A DNA stretch of 64,000 nt from Actinomycetes bacterium (GCA_016861045.1 BOKP01000001.1:1-64000), one strand, 5' to 3'; shown: positions 29,622 through 39,996, numbered from the stretch's first letter. Notes: generated by a model not told the origin, from the sequence alone. Translations and numbers: made by a program.

Positions 29622-30521
29622 GTGCCGGACCTCCAGAAGCTGCTGCCGCCGCCGCTGCGCCGCCCGCCGAAGCCGGGACACCCGGACGGCTCGGGCAACG
29701 GCGCCGTCGCCCACCGCGAGGGCGCGGCGCCGGCGTCCCCGGTCACCGACGATCCGGGCCGCCGCGCCGCCGCCGGCGCCAAGGACGCCCCCGTCGACCT
29801 CGTCGGCTGGATCGACGAGCGGATGGGCGGCTCGGGGTTTCTCACCGCGATGCTCCTGCGCAAGGTCCCGAAGGGGACCAACTGGTTCTACACGCTCGGC
29901 TCGGCGACGCTGTTCGCGTTCGTCGTCCAGGCGGTCACCGGCGTCTTCCTGGCGATGTACTACACGCCCTCGCCGGTCGAGGCCTACGCGTCGATCACCC
30001 ACCTGACCAACGACGTGTTCCTCGGCGAGTTCGTCCGCGGCATGCACAAGTGGGGCGCCTCGGTGATGGTGATCCTCGTCTTCGTCCACATGGGGCGGAC
30101 GTTCTTCTTCGGCGCCTACAAGTACCCGCGCGAGCTCAACTGGGTGATCGGCGTCGTGCTGCTGATCCTGACGATGGTGATGGGCTTCACCGGCTACCTG
30201 CTGCCGTTCGACCAGCGCTCCTACTGGGCGACGATCGTCGGCGTCAACATCAACGGCACCGGCCCGCTGATCGGCCCCTATCTCTCCGACTTCCTCCGCG
30301 CCGGGCCCGAGTTCGGGGCGACGACGCTGTCGCGCTTCTACGCGATCCACATGCTGCTCGTGCCGGGGGCGATCATCGCGCTGATCGGCGCCCATCTCTA
30401 CCTCGTCGTCAAGCTCGGCACGACGGCGCCGCCCTGGCTGCGGGCCGACCGCAAGCCGGCGGACGCCCGCTCGCAGCCGGTCGACGCGATCGCCGACGGC
30501 GGCAACGGGAGGGCCACGTGA
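29622..30521 (+). CDS. qcrB: Cytochrome b (N-terminal, b6-like) subunit
   Basis: Cytochrome b motifs GFTGYLLPFDQRSYWATIVG, H residues in MHKWGASVMVILVFVHMGRTF; GTG start. Confidence 0.9.
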   Translation: MPDLQKLLPPPLRRPPKPGHPDGSGNGAVAHREGAAPASPVTDDPGRRAAAGAKDAPVDLVGWIDERMGGSGFLTAMLLRKVPKGTNWFYTLGSATLFAFVVQAVTGVFLAMYYTPSPVEAYASITHLTNDVFLGEFVRGMHKWGASVMVILVFVHMGRTFFFGAYKYPRELNWVIGVVLLILTMVMGFTGYLLPFDQRSYWATIVGVNINGTGPLIGPYLSDFLRAGPEFGATTLSRFYAIHMLLVPGAIIALIGAHLYLVVKLGTTAPPWLRADRKPADARSQPVDAIADGGNGRAT

Positions 30522-31366
30522 ACGGCCGCGAGAAGGAGCAGTACCTGCGCGAGTACGAGGTGCTCAAGAAGAAGGGCAAGCCCTTCTTCCCCTACGCCGT
30601 CCTGAAGGACTCGGCGATGGCGTTGATCGTCGTCGGTGTGATCGTCTTCATGTCGATCTGGCTCGGCGCCGAGCTCGGCCCGAAGGCAGACCCGACAACG
30701 ACCACCTACGTGCCCCGGCCCGAGTGGTACTTCTTCTTCCTGTTCGAGCTCCTGCGCGTGATCAAGCCGCCGGAGCTGGTCCCGATCGCGACGATCGGCA
30801 TCCCGACGATCGCGATGGTGCTGCTCTTCCTGCTGCCGTTCTACGACCGCAACCCCGAGCGCAACCCGCTGAAGCGGCCGATCGCCTCGATCGCCGGGAT
30901 CATGACGATCGTCGCGATGGCGTTCCTCACCTTCCTCGGCGCCAACGCCGGCTCGCCGACCGACATCGAGATCGAGGTCGCGCCCGAGTTCGAGCCCGGC
31001 AAGCTCGTCGCCGCCCAGTCCGGCTGTCTCGCCTGCCACCAGTTCGGCGAGAACGGCAACAACGGGCCCGGCCCGAAGCTGACCGAGATCGGCGCCCGCC
31101 TGAACCCGGCGGCGATCGCCCGCTCGCTGATCGTCGGCCCGGGGATGATGCCGTCCTACGCCGCCATGCAGGAGGAGGAGCCGGAGAAGTTCCGCGACCT
31201 CGTGGCGTTCCTCAGCTCCCTCAACGGAGAGGAGCAGGCGACCGAGGGCGAGGGGGCGGCCGGCGAGGCCGTCGAGAGCGCCGGCGGCGATCCCGCCGTC
31301 ACGGTCCCCGGGGACGGCGGGACGGAAGCGGCCGGCGGGGGCAGCGAATCCGGCTCGAGCCCCTGA
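30518..31366 (+). CDS. qcrC: Cytochrome b C-terminal (subunit IV-like) fused to cytochrome c domain
   Basis: RPEWYFFFLFELLR; haem c motif CLACH. Confidence 0.9.
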   Translation: MNGREKEQYLREYEVLKKKGKPFFPYAVLKDSAMALIVVGVIVFMSIWLGAELGPKADPTTTTYVPRPEWYFFFLFELLRVIKPPELVPIATIGIPTIAMVLLFLLPFYDRNPERNPLKRPIASIAGIMTIVAMAFLTFLGANAGSPTDIEIEVAPEFEPGKLVAAQSGCLACHQFGENGNNGPGPKLTEIGARLNPAAIARSLIVGPGMMPSYAAMQEEEPEKFRDLVAFLSSLNGEEQATEGEGAAGEAVESAGGDPAVTVPGDGGTEAAGGGSESGSSP

Positions 31367-32097
31367 CGACCGCCGAGAGCAAGCCCGCGCCCGGCTCGGA
31401 GGAGTTCGCCTCCGAGGTCCGAGGCATGTTCGACCGGATCGCCGGCGTCTACGACGTCATGAACTCGGCGATGACCGCCGGCCTCCACCACCGGTGGCGG
31501 GCGCGGGCGGTCGATCGCGCCGCCGTCGGACCCGGCGACTCGGCGCTCGACGTCTGCTGCGGCACCGGCGATCTCACGCTCGAGCTCGCGCGCCGCGTCG
31601 GCCCGTCGGGGCGGGTGGTGGGCTCCGACTTCTCCGAGCGGATGCTGGACCTCGCCCGCGACAAGCCGGTCCCGGCGGGCGCCGCGACGCCGATCTTCGA
31701 GTGGGGTGACGCGCTCTCCCTTCCCTACGACGACGGCGGCTTCGATGCCGTCACGGTCGGCTTCGGGGTCCGCAACCTCTCCGACCTCGACCGCGGCGTC
31801 GCCGAGATGGCCCGCGTCCTCAAGCCCGGCGGCCGGCTCGTCGTGCTCGAGATCACGCAGCCGGCCCGGCCGCCGCTCTCGACGTTCTTCTCGATCTGGT
31901 TCGACCGGATCGTGCCGCTGATCGGCCGATTCGCCGGCGACCGCGACGCCTACAGCTACCTGCCCGAGTCGGTGAAGCGGTTCCCGCCGCCGCGCGGCCT
32001 CGCCGAGGTCATCGACCGCGCCGGGCTCGCCGGGATCCGCTGGACGGTCCTCGCCGGCGGGATCATCGCGATCCATTCCGCGGTCCGGCCGGGTTGA
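31363..32097 (+). CDS. menG: Demethylmenaquinone methyltransferase (UbiE/MenG family); start codon uncertain
   Basis: FDRIAGVYDVMNSAMTAGLHHRWR, DVCCGTGDL, YLPESVKRFP. Confidence 0.9.
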   Translation: MTTAESKPAPGSEEFASEVRGMFDRIAGVYDVMNSAMTAGLHHRWRARAVDRAAVGPGDSALDVCCGTGDLTLELARRVGPSGRVVGSDFSERMLDLARDKPVPAGAATPIFEWGDALSLPYDDGGFDAVTVGFGVRNLSDLDRGVAEMARVLKPGGRLVVLEITQPARPPLSTFFSIWFDRIVPLIGRFAGDRDAYSYLPESVKRFPPPRGLAEVIDRAGLAGIRWTVLAGGIIAIHSAVRPG

Positions 32098-32101
32098 GCC
32101 G

Positions 32102-33106
32102 ATGACGCGCTCCTCCTCGCCGGAGCCGGTCACCGCCGCGACCGACCTCGCCGCCGCCTGGCTTCCGGCGCGGATGAGCGAGGTCGAGCGCCGGCTCGGC
32201 GAGAACGTGGCGGGGTGGGGCAGCGAGCTCGGCGCCGACGCGGGCGAGACCCTGGCCGCCGGGGGCAAGCGGATGCGGCCGCTTCTCGTCCTGCTCTGCG
32301 CCGGCCGCCGCGCCGGGGTCGAGGCGATCCGGGCGGCGACCGCGATCGAGCTCGTCCACATGGCGACCCTCGTCCACGACGACGTCCTCGACGACGCGCC
32401 GCTCCGGCGCGGGCTCCCCACCGTGGTCGCCAGCTCCGGCCGCCGCCGCGCCGTCGCCGCCGGCGACCTCCTCTTCTCCCGGGCCTTCGCGACCCTCGCC
32501 GACGACGGCACTCCGGCCGGCCGGAGCCGCCCGGGGACCGACCGCCAGGTCGAGCTTCTCGCCGGCGCGTCGGTCGCTCTCGCCCGGGGCGAGCTCGCCC
32601 AGCGCCGCGATGCCTACGACACCGGGGTCTCGATCGAGCGCTACCAGCATCGCTGCGCGCTCAAGACCGCGGCCCTGTTCGAGTGCGCCTGCGTGATCGG
32701 CGCCGCGCGTCCGGCGGCCGAGGAGGCCGCGCTGCGCGACTTCGGGCGCGCGATCGGCCTCGCCTTCCAGCTCCTCGACGACGTGCTCGACGTGCTCGGC
32801 CCGCCCGAGCGGACCGGCAAGGCCCGAGGCACCGACCTGCTCGACGGCACCGTCACCCTGCCGTTCATCCTCGCTCGCGAGCGCGACGCGGGCCTGCTCG
32901 AGGTCGACCTCGAGGGCCTCGATCCTGCCGCCGCCGAGCGGGTCTGCGACCGGATCGCCGCCACCGGGGCGCCCGGGCAGGTCCGCGCCGAAGCCCGCGA
33001 ACGGGTCGAGCGGGCGAAGGCCGCCCTGCGCGAGTCCGGCATCTCCGGCGAGGAGCTGCAGATGCTCGAGCTCGTCGCCGACGGGGTGGTCGAGCGCTAC
33101 AGCTGA
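32102..33106 (+). CDS. Polyprenyl diphosphate synthase
   Basis: [25 protein letters not shown]. Confidence 0.92.
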   Translation: MTRSSSPEPVTAATDLAAAWLPARMSEVERRLGENVAGWGSELGADAGETLAAGGKRMRPLLVLLCAGRRAGVEAIRAATAIELVHMATLVHDDVLDDAPLRRGLPTVVASSGRRRAVAAGDLLFSRAFATLADDGTPAGRSRPGTDRQVELLAGASVALARGELAQRRDAYDTGVSIERYQHRCALKTAALFECACVIGAARPAAEEAALRDFGRAIGLAFQLLDDVLDVLGPPERTGKARGTDLLDGTVTLPFILARERDAGLLEVDLEGLDPAAAERVCDRIAATGAPGQVRAEARERVERAKAALRESGISGEELQMLELVADGVVERYS

Positions 33107-33117
33107 GGCCGGAGGTC

Positions 33118-33157
33118 GGAGGCTGGAGGCTCGAAGCGATCGCAGCTTCCAGCCTCC
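33118..33157. terminator. Inverted repeat GGAGGCTGGA...TCCAGCCTCC between convergent genes
   Basis: Perfect 10-bp arms. Confidence 0.6.
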
Positions 33158-33162
33158 GCATC

Positions 33163-33513
33163 TCAGAAGTCCTCGGGCAGGACGAGGTCGCCGCCGAGCA
33201 GCGCGCCGAACCGGCGCAGCTCCTCCTCCATGTTCATCCGCTCGAGCCTGCGGAGGTCGGCGCGGAGCGAGTCGGCGCCCGCGTCGAGGATCTGGTCGAA
33301 GCGGTCGAGGACGGCCTGCTCGTAGAAGCCGACCGTCCGCCATTCGCACTCGGGGCAGCGCAGGGCGACCCGCCAGTGGCCCGCGCCGGCCGTCGCCCAG
33401 TCGACCGGGTGGACGAGGCCGGAGCCGCACTCGGGACAGACGTGGACGTCCGGGACGAGGGAGCGGTCGTCCGATCCGCGCAGCGGCTGGGGGTGTCGAT
33501 CACCGCGGTCCAT
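33163..33513 (-). CDS. Hypothetical zinc-ribbon-like protein
   Basis: CPECGSG and CPECEW; ATG at 33513. Confidence 0.65.
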   Translation of the reverse strand: MDRGDRHPQPLRGSDDRSLVPDVHVCPECGSGLVHPVDWATAGAGHWRVALRCPECEWRTVGFYEQAVLDRFDQILDAGADSLRADLRRLERMNMEEELRRFGALLGGDLVLPEDF

Positions 33514-33572
33514 ACCCACGGCCCCCATATCGGCGTGGGGGGCCGCCCCTACGAACGGCCAGGGCCCCGGGC

Positions 33573-33610
33573 TGGACGTTCGTCCACCCTCCGTGCAAGC
33601 CCCCCTTGCA
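33573..33610. promoter_or_regulatory. Two perfect palindromes upstream of dcd (TGGACG-TT-CGTCCA; TGCAAG-CCCCC-CTTGCA)
   Basis: Direct reading; second ends 15 nt before ATG. Confidence 0.45.
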
Positions 33611-33624
33611 TAGACTTCCGCCGG

Positions 33625-34191
33625 ATGGTGCTCAGCGACCGCACGATCCGGGAGCAGATCGACTCCGGGCGGATCGCCTTCGATCCCTACGACCCGGAGC
33701 TGGTCCAGCCCTCGAGCGTCGATGTCCGCGTCGATCGCAGCTTCCGCGTCTTCCACAACGCCCGCCACCCCTACATCGACGTCCGCGAGCGGATGGAGGA
33801 CCTGACCGAGCTGGTCACGGTCCCCGACGAGGAGCCGTTCATCCTCCACCCGGGCGAGTTCGTCCTCGGCCAGACCCTCGAGCGGGTCCGCCTCCCCGAC
33901 GACATCGTCGCCCGGCTCGAGGGCAAGAGCTCGCTCGGCCGCCTCGGCCTGCTGATCCACTCGACCGCCGGCTTCGTCGACGCCGGCTTCGAGGGCAACC
34001 TGACGCTCGAGCTCTCCAACGTCGCGAACCTCCCGATCACGATCTACCACGGGATGCCGATCGGCCAGATCTCCTTCATGCGGATGGACGGCCCGGTCGA
34101 GCGCCCCTACGGCTCCGCCGAGACCGGTTCCAAGTACCAGGGCCAGGAGGAGCCGACGGCGAGCAGGTACTACTTGAACTTCGATAGGTGA
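33625..34191 (+). CDS. dcd: dCTP deaminase
   Basis: [42 protein letters not shown]. Confidence 0.95.
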   Translation: MVLSDRTIREQIDSGRIAFDPYDPELVQPSSVDVRVDRSFRVFHNARHPYIDVRERMEDLTELVTVPDEEPFILHPGEFVLGQTLERVRLPDDIVARLEGKSSLGRLGLLIHSTAGFVDAGFEGNLTLELSNVANLPITIYHGMPIGQISFMRMDGPVERPYGSAETGSKYQGQEEPTASRYYLNFDR

Positions 34192-34199
34192 CCCGGCGG

Positions 34200-34304
34200 A
34201 ATGCTCCGCTTCGGGTCCGCTTCCGCCGGCTCCGGCGGCGAGCCGCGGCGGCGGGCAGCTCCGACAATGCTCCGGGCGTCGCCCTCCGCTTCGGTCGGCT
34301 CCGG
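34200..34304. repeat. Two imperfect direct repeats (34200-34235, 34266-34304) AATGCTCCG...TCCGCTTC..CGGCTCCGG
   Basis: Aligned by eye. Confidence 0.5.
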
Positions 34305-34361
34305 GGTTGCGCCGCCGCGCGAGGCCGCACCTGCTCAAGAGCCCCCGGATAACCTTCCCGC

Positions 34362-35078
34362 ATGGCCGAGCCCGTTCCGGAGGACAACCTCGTCAAGCTG
34401 AACACGGCGCGGCGGCGGCAGGGGACGCTGGCGCGGATCCACGCCTACGGAGCGATCCTCGACGCGATCGTGCGGGCCGAGTTCGAGCCCGGCCGGCAGC
34501 TCTCGGAGAACGAGCTCGCGGCCTGGCTCGGGGTGAGCCGGACACCGGTCCGGGAGGCGCTCGCGCGCCTGCGCGAGGACGGGCTGGTCGAGATCGTCGC
34601 CCAGCTCGGGACGTTCGTGGCGCCGATCAGCCCGCGGGCGGTGACCGATGCCCAGTTCGTCCGCGAGGCGCTCGAGTGCGCCGCGGTCCGCAAGGCGGCG
34701 GAGCTGGCGACGACCGACGACATCGCCGCGCTCGAGGCGATCGTGCGCGACCAGCACCGCGCGGTCCGGGCCGGCGACCACGACGCTTTCTACGTCCTCG
34801 ACGACGACTTCCACCATGCCCTCTGCGACCTCAGCGGCCACAGCGCCGTCTGGAGCCTCGGGCAGCGGATCAAGTCGCACCTGAACCGGGTCCGCCGCCT
34901 CAGCCTGCCGGCGCCGAGCTACCTCGAGGAGATGGTCGGCGAGCACGAGCAGGTGCTCGCCGCGGTCGGGCGCAGCGACCCCGACGCGGCCGAGTCGGCG
35001 CTCCGCCACCACCTGCGGATGGTCCTGCGCGAGATCCCGCGGCTGCGGGAGCAGCGCCCCGAGTACTTCGACGAGTAG
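34362..35078 (+). CDS. GntR/FadR-family (FCD) transcriptional regulator
   Basis: LSENELAAWLGVSRTPVREALARLREDGLVEI. Confidence 0.9.
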   Translation: MAEPVPEDNLVKLNTARRRQGTLARIHAYGAILDAIVRAEFEPGRQLSENELAAWLGVSRTPVREALARLREDGLVEIVAQLGTFVAPISPRAVTDAQFVREALECAAVRKAAELATTDDIAALEAIVRDQHRAVRAGDHDAFYVLDDDFHHALCDLSGHSAVWSLGQRIKSHLNRVRRLSLPAPSYLEEMVGEHEQVLAAVGRSDPDAAESALRHHLRMVLREIPRLREQRPEYFDE

Positions 35079-35223
35079 GCCGCCGGGGGCGGATCCGGGG
35101 GCGCGGCGGTACCTGCGCGCGAGCTCTTCGTTTCGGCTAGGATCGCCGCCGCGACTTCGGGAGAGGTCGCGTGTTCAGGGTGGTGGCCGACCCCGGCCGC
35201 CCGTCCGACCGACAGGAGATTCG

Positions 35224-36669
35224 ATGAACCGTCCAGCCGTCCGCCTCCTCACCGCGCTGCTCGCGATCGCGATGCTCGCGGTACCCGCCTCGGCGCTCGC
35301 CGGCAAGGGCGGCAAGGGCAAGAACAAGGCGCTCGTGGTCTGCAAGCACGGCTGCAAGTACCGGACGATCCAGAAGGCGGTCGACAAGGCCGGGAAGACG
35401 AAGCAGAAGAACGACGTGATCGAGGTCAAGCCCGGCAAGTACGTCGAGGGCGTGATCGTCGAGGGCAAGAAGTACAAGGGCCTGACGATCAAGGGCACGA
35501 AGAAGAACGCCCGCAAGGTGATCCTCGAAGGCAAGAACGCCAAGGACCCGATCGGCAACCCGGCCAACAACGGGATCGAGATCATCGACGTCAAGGACGT
35601 CACGGTCAAGAACATGTGGGCCCGCAACTACCTGAACAACGGCATCTTCTGGCACGACACCAACACCGACGACAACAAGGCGACCTGCCAGAACCCGGTC
35701 GCCAAGAACGTCGACACCTCCTTCAACCGCAGCTACGGCCTGTTCATGTTCGGCTGCGAGGGCGGCGCCTTCAACGGCGGCGAGGGCTGGGGCCACGGCG
35801 ACTCGGCCTTCTACGTCGGCGCGACGCCGTTCCAGAAGAACCCGCAGAAGACGGTCCTGAAGAACCTCGAGGGCTACGAGAACATCCTCGGCTACTCCGG
35901 GACGAACTCGAAGTACGTCGTGATCAAGGACTCCGACTTCTACAACAACGGGATCGGGATCGTGCCGAACACGCTCGACTCGGAGCCGTTCGAGCCGAAC
36001 GCCGAGGGCGTGATCAAGGACAACAACATCTTCTGGAACAACTTCAACTACTTCCTGCCGGACTCGCGGGTCGAGCCGGTCGGCGGGCTCGGCGGGGGGA
36101 TCAACTACCCGACCGGGATCGGCGTCGCCCTGTTCGGCTCCGACGGCTGGAAGGTGACCGACAACGACATCTTCGGCAACTTCATGTGGGGCGTGGCGTT
36201 GTTCTCCGATCCGGTCGGCAACTGCGAGGGCCCGCCGAGCGACGGCTGCACGACCGGCGACGACGCGCTCAGCCAGAACAACCAGGTCACCGACAACGAC
36301 ATGGGCCGCGACGGCGCCGACACCAACGGGCATTACGACTTCTTCGTCGACGGCTCGGGGACCGGGAACTGCTTCGAGGGCAACGACACCTCGACGTTCG
36401 CCCCGGACGGGAGCCCGCCCGGCCCCGCCCACGCGACGGTCGGGCAGCTCTACCCGCCCTGCCCGGTCCCGGCCGGCACCCAGCCGAACCCGGGCGCGAC
36501 CGGAGACGTCTTCGGGACCCCCGGGCTGCAGTTCGGCGTTCTCTTCCCGTACGTGATCACCGATCCGCCCGAGAACCAGGAGTGCGAGTGGAACCAGCAT
36601 CCGCATCCGGCGTTCGGCGACTTCAAGCCGCTGGACGTGGAGCCCGGCCCGACCTGCCCGGTGACGTGA
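35224..36669 (+). CDS. Secreted right-handed parallel beta-helix protein
   Basis: Signal peptide; repeated NNGI/DNDIF/NNIFWNN turns; YRTIQKAVDKA start. Confidence 0.8.
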   Translation: MNRPAVRLLTALLAIAMLAVPASALAGKGGKGKNKALVVCKHGCKYRTIQKAVDKAGKTKQKNDVIEVKPGKYVEGVIVEGKKYKGLTIKGTKKNARKVILEGKNAKDPIGNPANNGIEIIDVKDVTVKNMWARNYLNNGIFWHDTNTDDNKATCQNPVAKNVDTSFNRSYGLFMFGCEGGAFNGGEGWGHGDSAFYVGATPFQKNPQKTVLKNLEGYENILGYSGTNSKYVVIKDSDFYNNGIGIVPNTLDSEPFEPNAEGVIKDNNIFWNNFNYFLPDSRVEPVGGLGGGINYPTGIGVALFGSDGWKVTDNDIFGNFMWGVALFSDPVGNCEGPPSDGCTTGDDALSQNNQVTDNDMGRDGADTNGHYDFFVDGSGTGNCFEGNDTSTFAPDGSPPGPAHATVGQLYPPCPVPAGTQPNPGATGDVFGTPGLQFGVLFPYVITDPPENQECEWNQHPHPAFGDFKPLDVEPGPTCPVT

Positions 36670-37061
36670 TGCGGCGCCCGCTGACGATCGCCGCCGCCCT
36701 GGTCGCCTGCGTCGGCCTCGCGCTGACGCCGGCGGCGGGGGTCGCCGCGAAGACGAAGACGGTCCAGGTCGCCGACGACTACTTCGCGCCGACCAAGGTC
36801 ACCGTCAAGAAGGACGCGAAGGTCAAGTTCAAGTGGGATCCCGTGAACGGGAACCCCCACAACGTGACGATGAAGAAGGGCCCGAAGGGGGTCAAGAAGT
36901 CGAAGGCCTGCACCTCGGGCAAGATCACGAAGTGCAACAAGTCGGGGACCGGCGCGATCGGGATCAAGTTCACGCCGAAGTTCAACAAGAAGGGCAAGTA
37001 CAGCTTCGTCTGCACCGTTCATCCGACGACGATGAAGATGAAGGTCGAAGTCAAGAAGTAG
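36669..37061 (+). CDS. Secreted cupredoxin (plastocyanin-like)
   Basis: VQVADDYFAPTKVTVKKDAKVKFKW...NPHNV...YSFVCTVHPTTMKMKVEV. Confidence 0.9.
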   Translation: MRRPLTIAAALVACVGLALTPAAGVAAKTKTVQVADDYFAPTKVTVKKDAKVKFKWDPVNGNPHNVTMKKGPKGVKKSKACTSGKITKCNKSGTGAIGIKFTPKFNKKGKYSFVCTVHPTTMKMKVEVKK

Positions 37062-37079
37062 CCCTGGGGTTGTGTCGAG

Positions 37080-38117
37080 GTGAGCCTGCCCCCGATCGGA
37101 CGGCGCGCGTTCGTCGCCGAGGCAGCCGGCGGCCTGCTCCTCTGCACGCTCGCGGGCAAGGAGTTCAGGCTCGACGAGCCGGCCGACGTCGAGAAGCTCG
37201 CGAGCGACCTGCCGGTGCCGCCGAAGGTGGCCGCCGCGCGGGCGAGCGGCGGGGCCGAGGCCGTGCTCGCGCAGTCCGGCGGCACGAACGAGTACTGGAT
37301 CCAGGCCGAGCAGGTGAAGTGGGACATCGTCCCCAACGGCCGCGACCAGATGATGGGCAAGCAGGTCAAGGGGAAGACGAAGTTCAAGGCGTACGCCTAC
37401 CGCGCCTACGCGCCGGGCTTCAGCGAGCCGCTCGGCCCGGCGAGGATCCCGGGGCCGCTGCTGGAGGCGAACGTCGGCGAGACGATCACCGTCCACTTCC
37501 GCAACAAGACCTCGACGCCGGTGACGATGCACCCGCACGGGGTCATGTACTCGGTCGACATGGACGGCGCCTACAAGGGCAAGTACACCGACCCCGGCGG
37601 GTTCGTCGAGAAGGGCGACGAGGTCACCTACGTCTGGGAGGCGATCCCCGAGGCGAAGGGCGCCTGGATCTACCACGATCACGGCCCGATGGACCCGCTG
37701 CCGCTCTACAAGGGCCTGCTCGGGCCGATGATCATCCGCGACCCGGGCGAGCCGCAGCCCGACCGCGACTTCTTCGTCGCCTTCCACTCGTTCCAGCCCG
37801 CGGCCACCGGCCTCAACCAGCCCTTCTACTGCGTCAACGGGCGCGCCTACGCCGGCAACACGCCGAGCTTCAAGGCCGCCGTCGGCGACGACGTCGCCTT
37901 CCACGTCTACGCCCTCGACGACTACTTCCACACCTTCCACATCCACGGCCACCGCTGGGCCGACTCGAGCGGGAGGATCGTCGACAACGTGACGACCGGG
38001 CCCGGTGACCTCGTGACCGTGCGGTTCACCGAGGACAACCCGGGCCGCTGGTTCTACCACTGCCACGTGTTCAGCCACCTGCACCAGGGGATGAACGGTT
38101 GGTACATCGTCGACTGA
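37080..38117 (+). CDS. Multicopper oxidase
   Basis: MHPHGV, YHDHGP, HTFHIHGH, HCHVFSHLHQGM; GTG start. Confidence 0.92.
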   Translation: MSLPPIGRRAFVAEAAGGLLLCTLAGKEFRLDEPADVEKLASDLPVPPKVAAARASGGAEAVLAQSGGTNEYWIQAEQVKWDIVPNGRDQMMGKQVKGKTKFKAYAYRAYAPGFSEPLGPARIPGPLLEANVGETITVHFRNKTSTPVTMHPHGVMYSVDMDGAYKGKYTDPGGFVEKGDEVTYVWEAIPEAKGAWIYHDHGPMDPLPLYKGLLGPMIIRDPGEPQPDRDFFVAFHSFQPAATGLNQPFYCVNGRAYAGNTPSFKAAVGDDVAFHVYALDDYFHTFHIHGHRWADSSGRIVDNVTTGPGDLVTVRFTEDNPGRWFYHCHVFSHLHQGMNGWYIVD

Positions 38118-38821
38118 TCGGACCCGCCGCCCTCGCCCTGCTCCTGACCGCCGCCCTGCTCCTGCCGGCGGCGGCGGGCGCCGCCAACCGCCGGGTCTCG
38201 ATCAGCGACTACCGGTGGTCGATCCCCGACGTCGAGATCGACCGCGGAGAGCACGTCACCTGGTACTGGACCGGGCCCGACACGATGCACTCGATCACCG
38301 GTCAGCCGCCGAACGCGACCCAGTGGGACTCCGACCCGGGATCGCTGCCGAGCCACAACGTCGGCGACAGCTACCAGGTCAGCTTCGACGACCCCGGCGT
38401 CTACGAGTTCCAGTGCAAGATCCACTCGCTGGTCCGCGGGACCGTGACCGTCTCCGGCACGCCCGGCGACCCGGTCTCCGAGCCTGACCCGGTGCCGAAG
38501 AGCAACGTCGACCTGAAGCCGCCGAAGATGCGGCGGATCGCGTTGCCGCGCAAGTTCGGGCCGCGCGGCGCGCCGTTGACCTACTCGATGAACGAGCGCG
38601 GCAAGCTCGACGTCGAGTACTACCGCTACGGCCGCGGCGGCAGGCCCCGGTTCGCGGGCTATGCGACCTACAAGGCCCACGTCGGCTTCAACAACGCGCG
38701 GATCGGCAAGCGCAAGCCGCATTTCAAGCCGAGGCCGGGGCGGTACCTGGTCGAGCTCCGCGTCAGCGACCAGCAGCACAACACGGCGAAGGCGAAGAAG
38801 CGGGGATTCCGGATCTGGTAG
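38099..38821 (+). CDS. Secreted cupredoxin-domain protein
   Basis: Signal peptide; DTMHSI ... YEFQCKIHSLVRGTVTV; overlaps preceding gene. Confidence 0.8.
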   Translation: MVHRRLIGPAALALLLTAALLLPAAAGAANRRVSISDYRWSIPDVEIDRGEHVTWYWTGPDTMHSITGQPPNATQWDSDPGSLPSHNVGDSYQVSFDDPGVYEFQCKIHSLVRGTVTVSGTPGDPVSEPDPVPKSNVDLKPPKMRRIALPRKFGPRGAPLTYSMNERGKLDVEYYRYGRGGRPRFAGYATYKAHVGFNNARIGKRKPHFKPRPGRYLVELRVSDQQHNTAKAKKRGFRIW

Positions 38822-38884
38822 CGGCTCGCCACCCGCACGGGTAGCGGCGGACGGCATGGGCCGGCCCCGCTACGATCAGCACCT

Positions 38885-39142
38885 ATGCCGAACATCGGTC
38901 CACTCGAGCTGGCGATCGTCGCGATCATCGCGCTGATCATCTTCGGCCCCAAGCGCCTGCCCGAGCTCGGCCGCTCGATCGGCGACGGCCTCCGCGAGTT
39001 CAAGGCCTCGGTCAGCGGCGAGCGTCGCGACGAGGACGAGGACGAGCCGCCGCAGATCGACGACGAGATCGAGGACGCCGAGCTGGCCGAGGACGAGGAC
39101 GCGGACGAGCCCGTCCGCGGCGCCGAGCGCAGCCCGTCCTGA
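38885..39142 (+). CDS. tatA: Sec-independent translocase TatA
   Basis: IGPLELAIVAIIALIIFGPKRLPELGRSIGDGLREFK. Confidence 0.93.
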   Translation: MPNIGPLELAIVAIIALIIFGPKRLPELGRSIGDGLREFKASVSGERRDEDEDEPPQIDDEIEDAELAEDEDADEPVRGAERSPS

Positions 39143-39183
39143 GCGCCCCGGTGGCGGCCGCCGACCGGGACCGGAGCTGACTC

Positions 39184-39966
39184 GTGGCGCGGATCAGGGC
39201 GGCGAGCTTCGACGACCGGATGACCCTGGTCGAGCACCTCGACGAGCTCCGCAGCCGGCTGATCTTCAGCGCGGTCGCGCTCGTGATCGTCGCCGCCCTC
39301 TGCTTCTGGCAGAACCACCTGCTGCTCGACATCGCCAACGCCCCGCTCCCCGACGACGTCGAGCCGCTCACCTTCTCGCCCTCGGAGCCGTTCCTGACGA
39401 CCCTGACCCTGACGCTCTACGGCGCGATCCTGCTGACCCTTCCGATCCTCCTCTACCACGCCTACGCGTTCGTCCTGCCGGCGCTGACGCCGACCGAGAA
39501 GAGGGTCCTGATGCCGATCCTGATCCTCGTCCCGGTCCTGTTCGTGGCCGGGGTCGTCTTCGCCTACTTCGTCGTCGTCCCGGCCGCGATCAAGTTCCTG
39601 CTGAACTTCAACGCCGACCAGTTCAACATCCAGATCCGCGCCCGCGAGTACTACAGCTTCTTCGCGCTGACGCTGATCTCGGTCGGGATCCTGTTCCAGA
39701 TCCCGATCGGGATCCTCGCCGTCACCAAGCTCGGCATCGTCACCCCCGCTCAGCTCGCGAAGAACCGCCGCTACGCGATCCTGATCATCGCCGTCCTGGC
39801 GATGCTGCTGCCGGGGACCGATCCGGTCACGATGCTGATCTCGATGCTGCCGCTGGTCCTGCTCTTCGAGCTCAGCCTGCTTCTCGCGCGGGCGCTCGGC
39901 AGGCCGTCGCGGAGCCTCCGCTCCGACCTCGAGCCGGCCGAGCCGCCGGTGGAATCGACCGGGTGA
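39184..39966 (+). CDS. tatC: Sec-independent translocase TatC
   Basis: MTLVEHLDELRSRLIFS; six TM pattern. Confidence 0.93.
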   Translation: MARIRAASFDDRMTLVEHLDELRSRLIFSAVALVIVAALCFWQNHLLLDIANAPLPDDVEPLTFSPSEPFLTTLTLTLYGAILLTLPILLYHAYAFVLPALTPTEKRVLMPILILVPVLFVAGVVFAYFVVVPAAIKFLLNFNADQFNIQIRAREYYSFFALTLISVGILFQIPIGILAVTKLGIVTPAQLAKNRRYAILIIAVLAMLLPGTDPVTMLISMLPLVLLFELSLLLARALGRPSRSLRSDLEPAEPPVESTG

Positions 39967-39996
39967 CCGTGGAATCGATCATCTAGGCTCCGCGGC

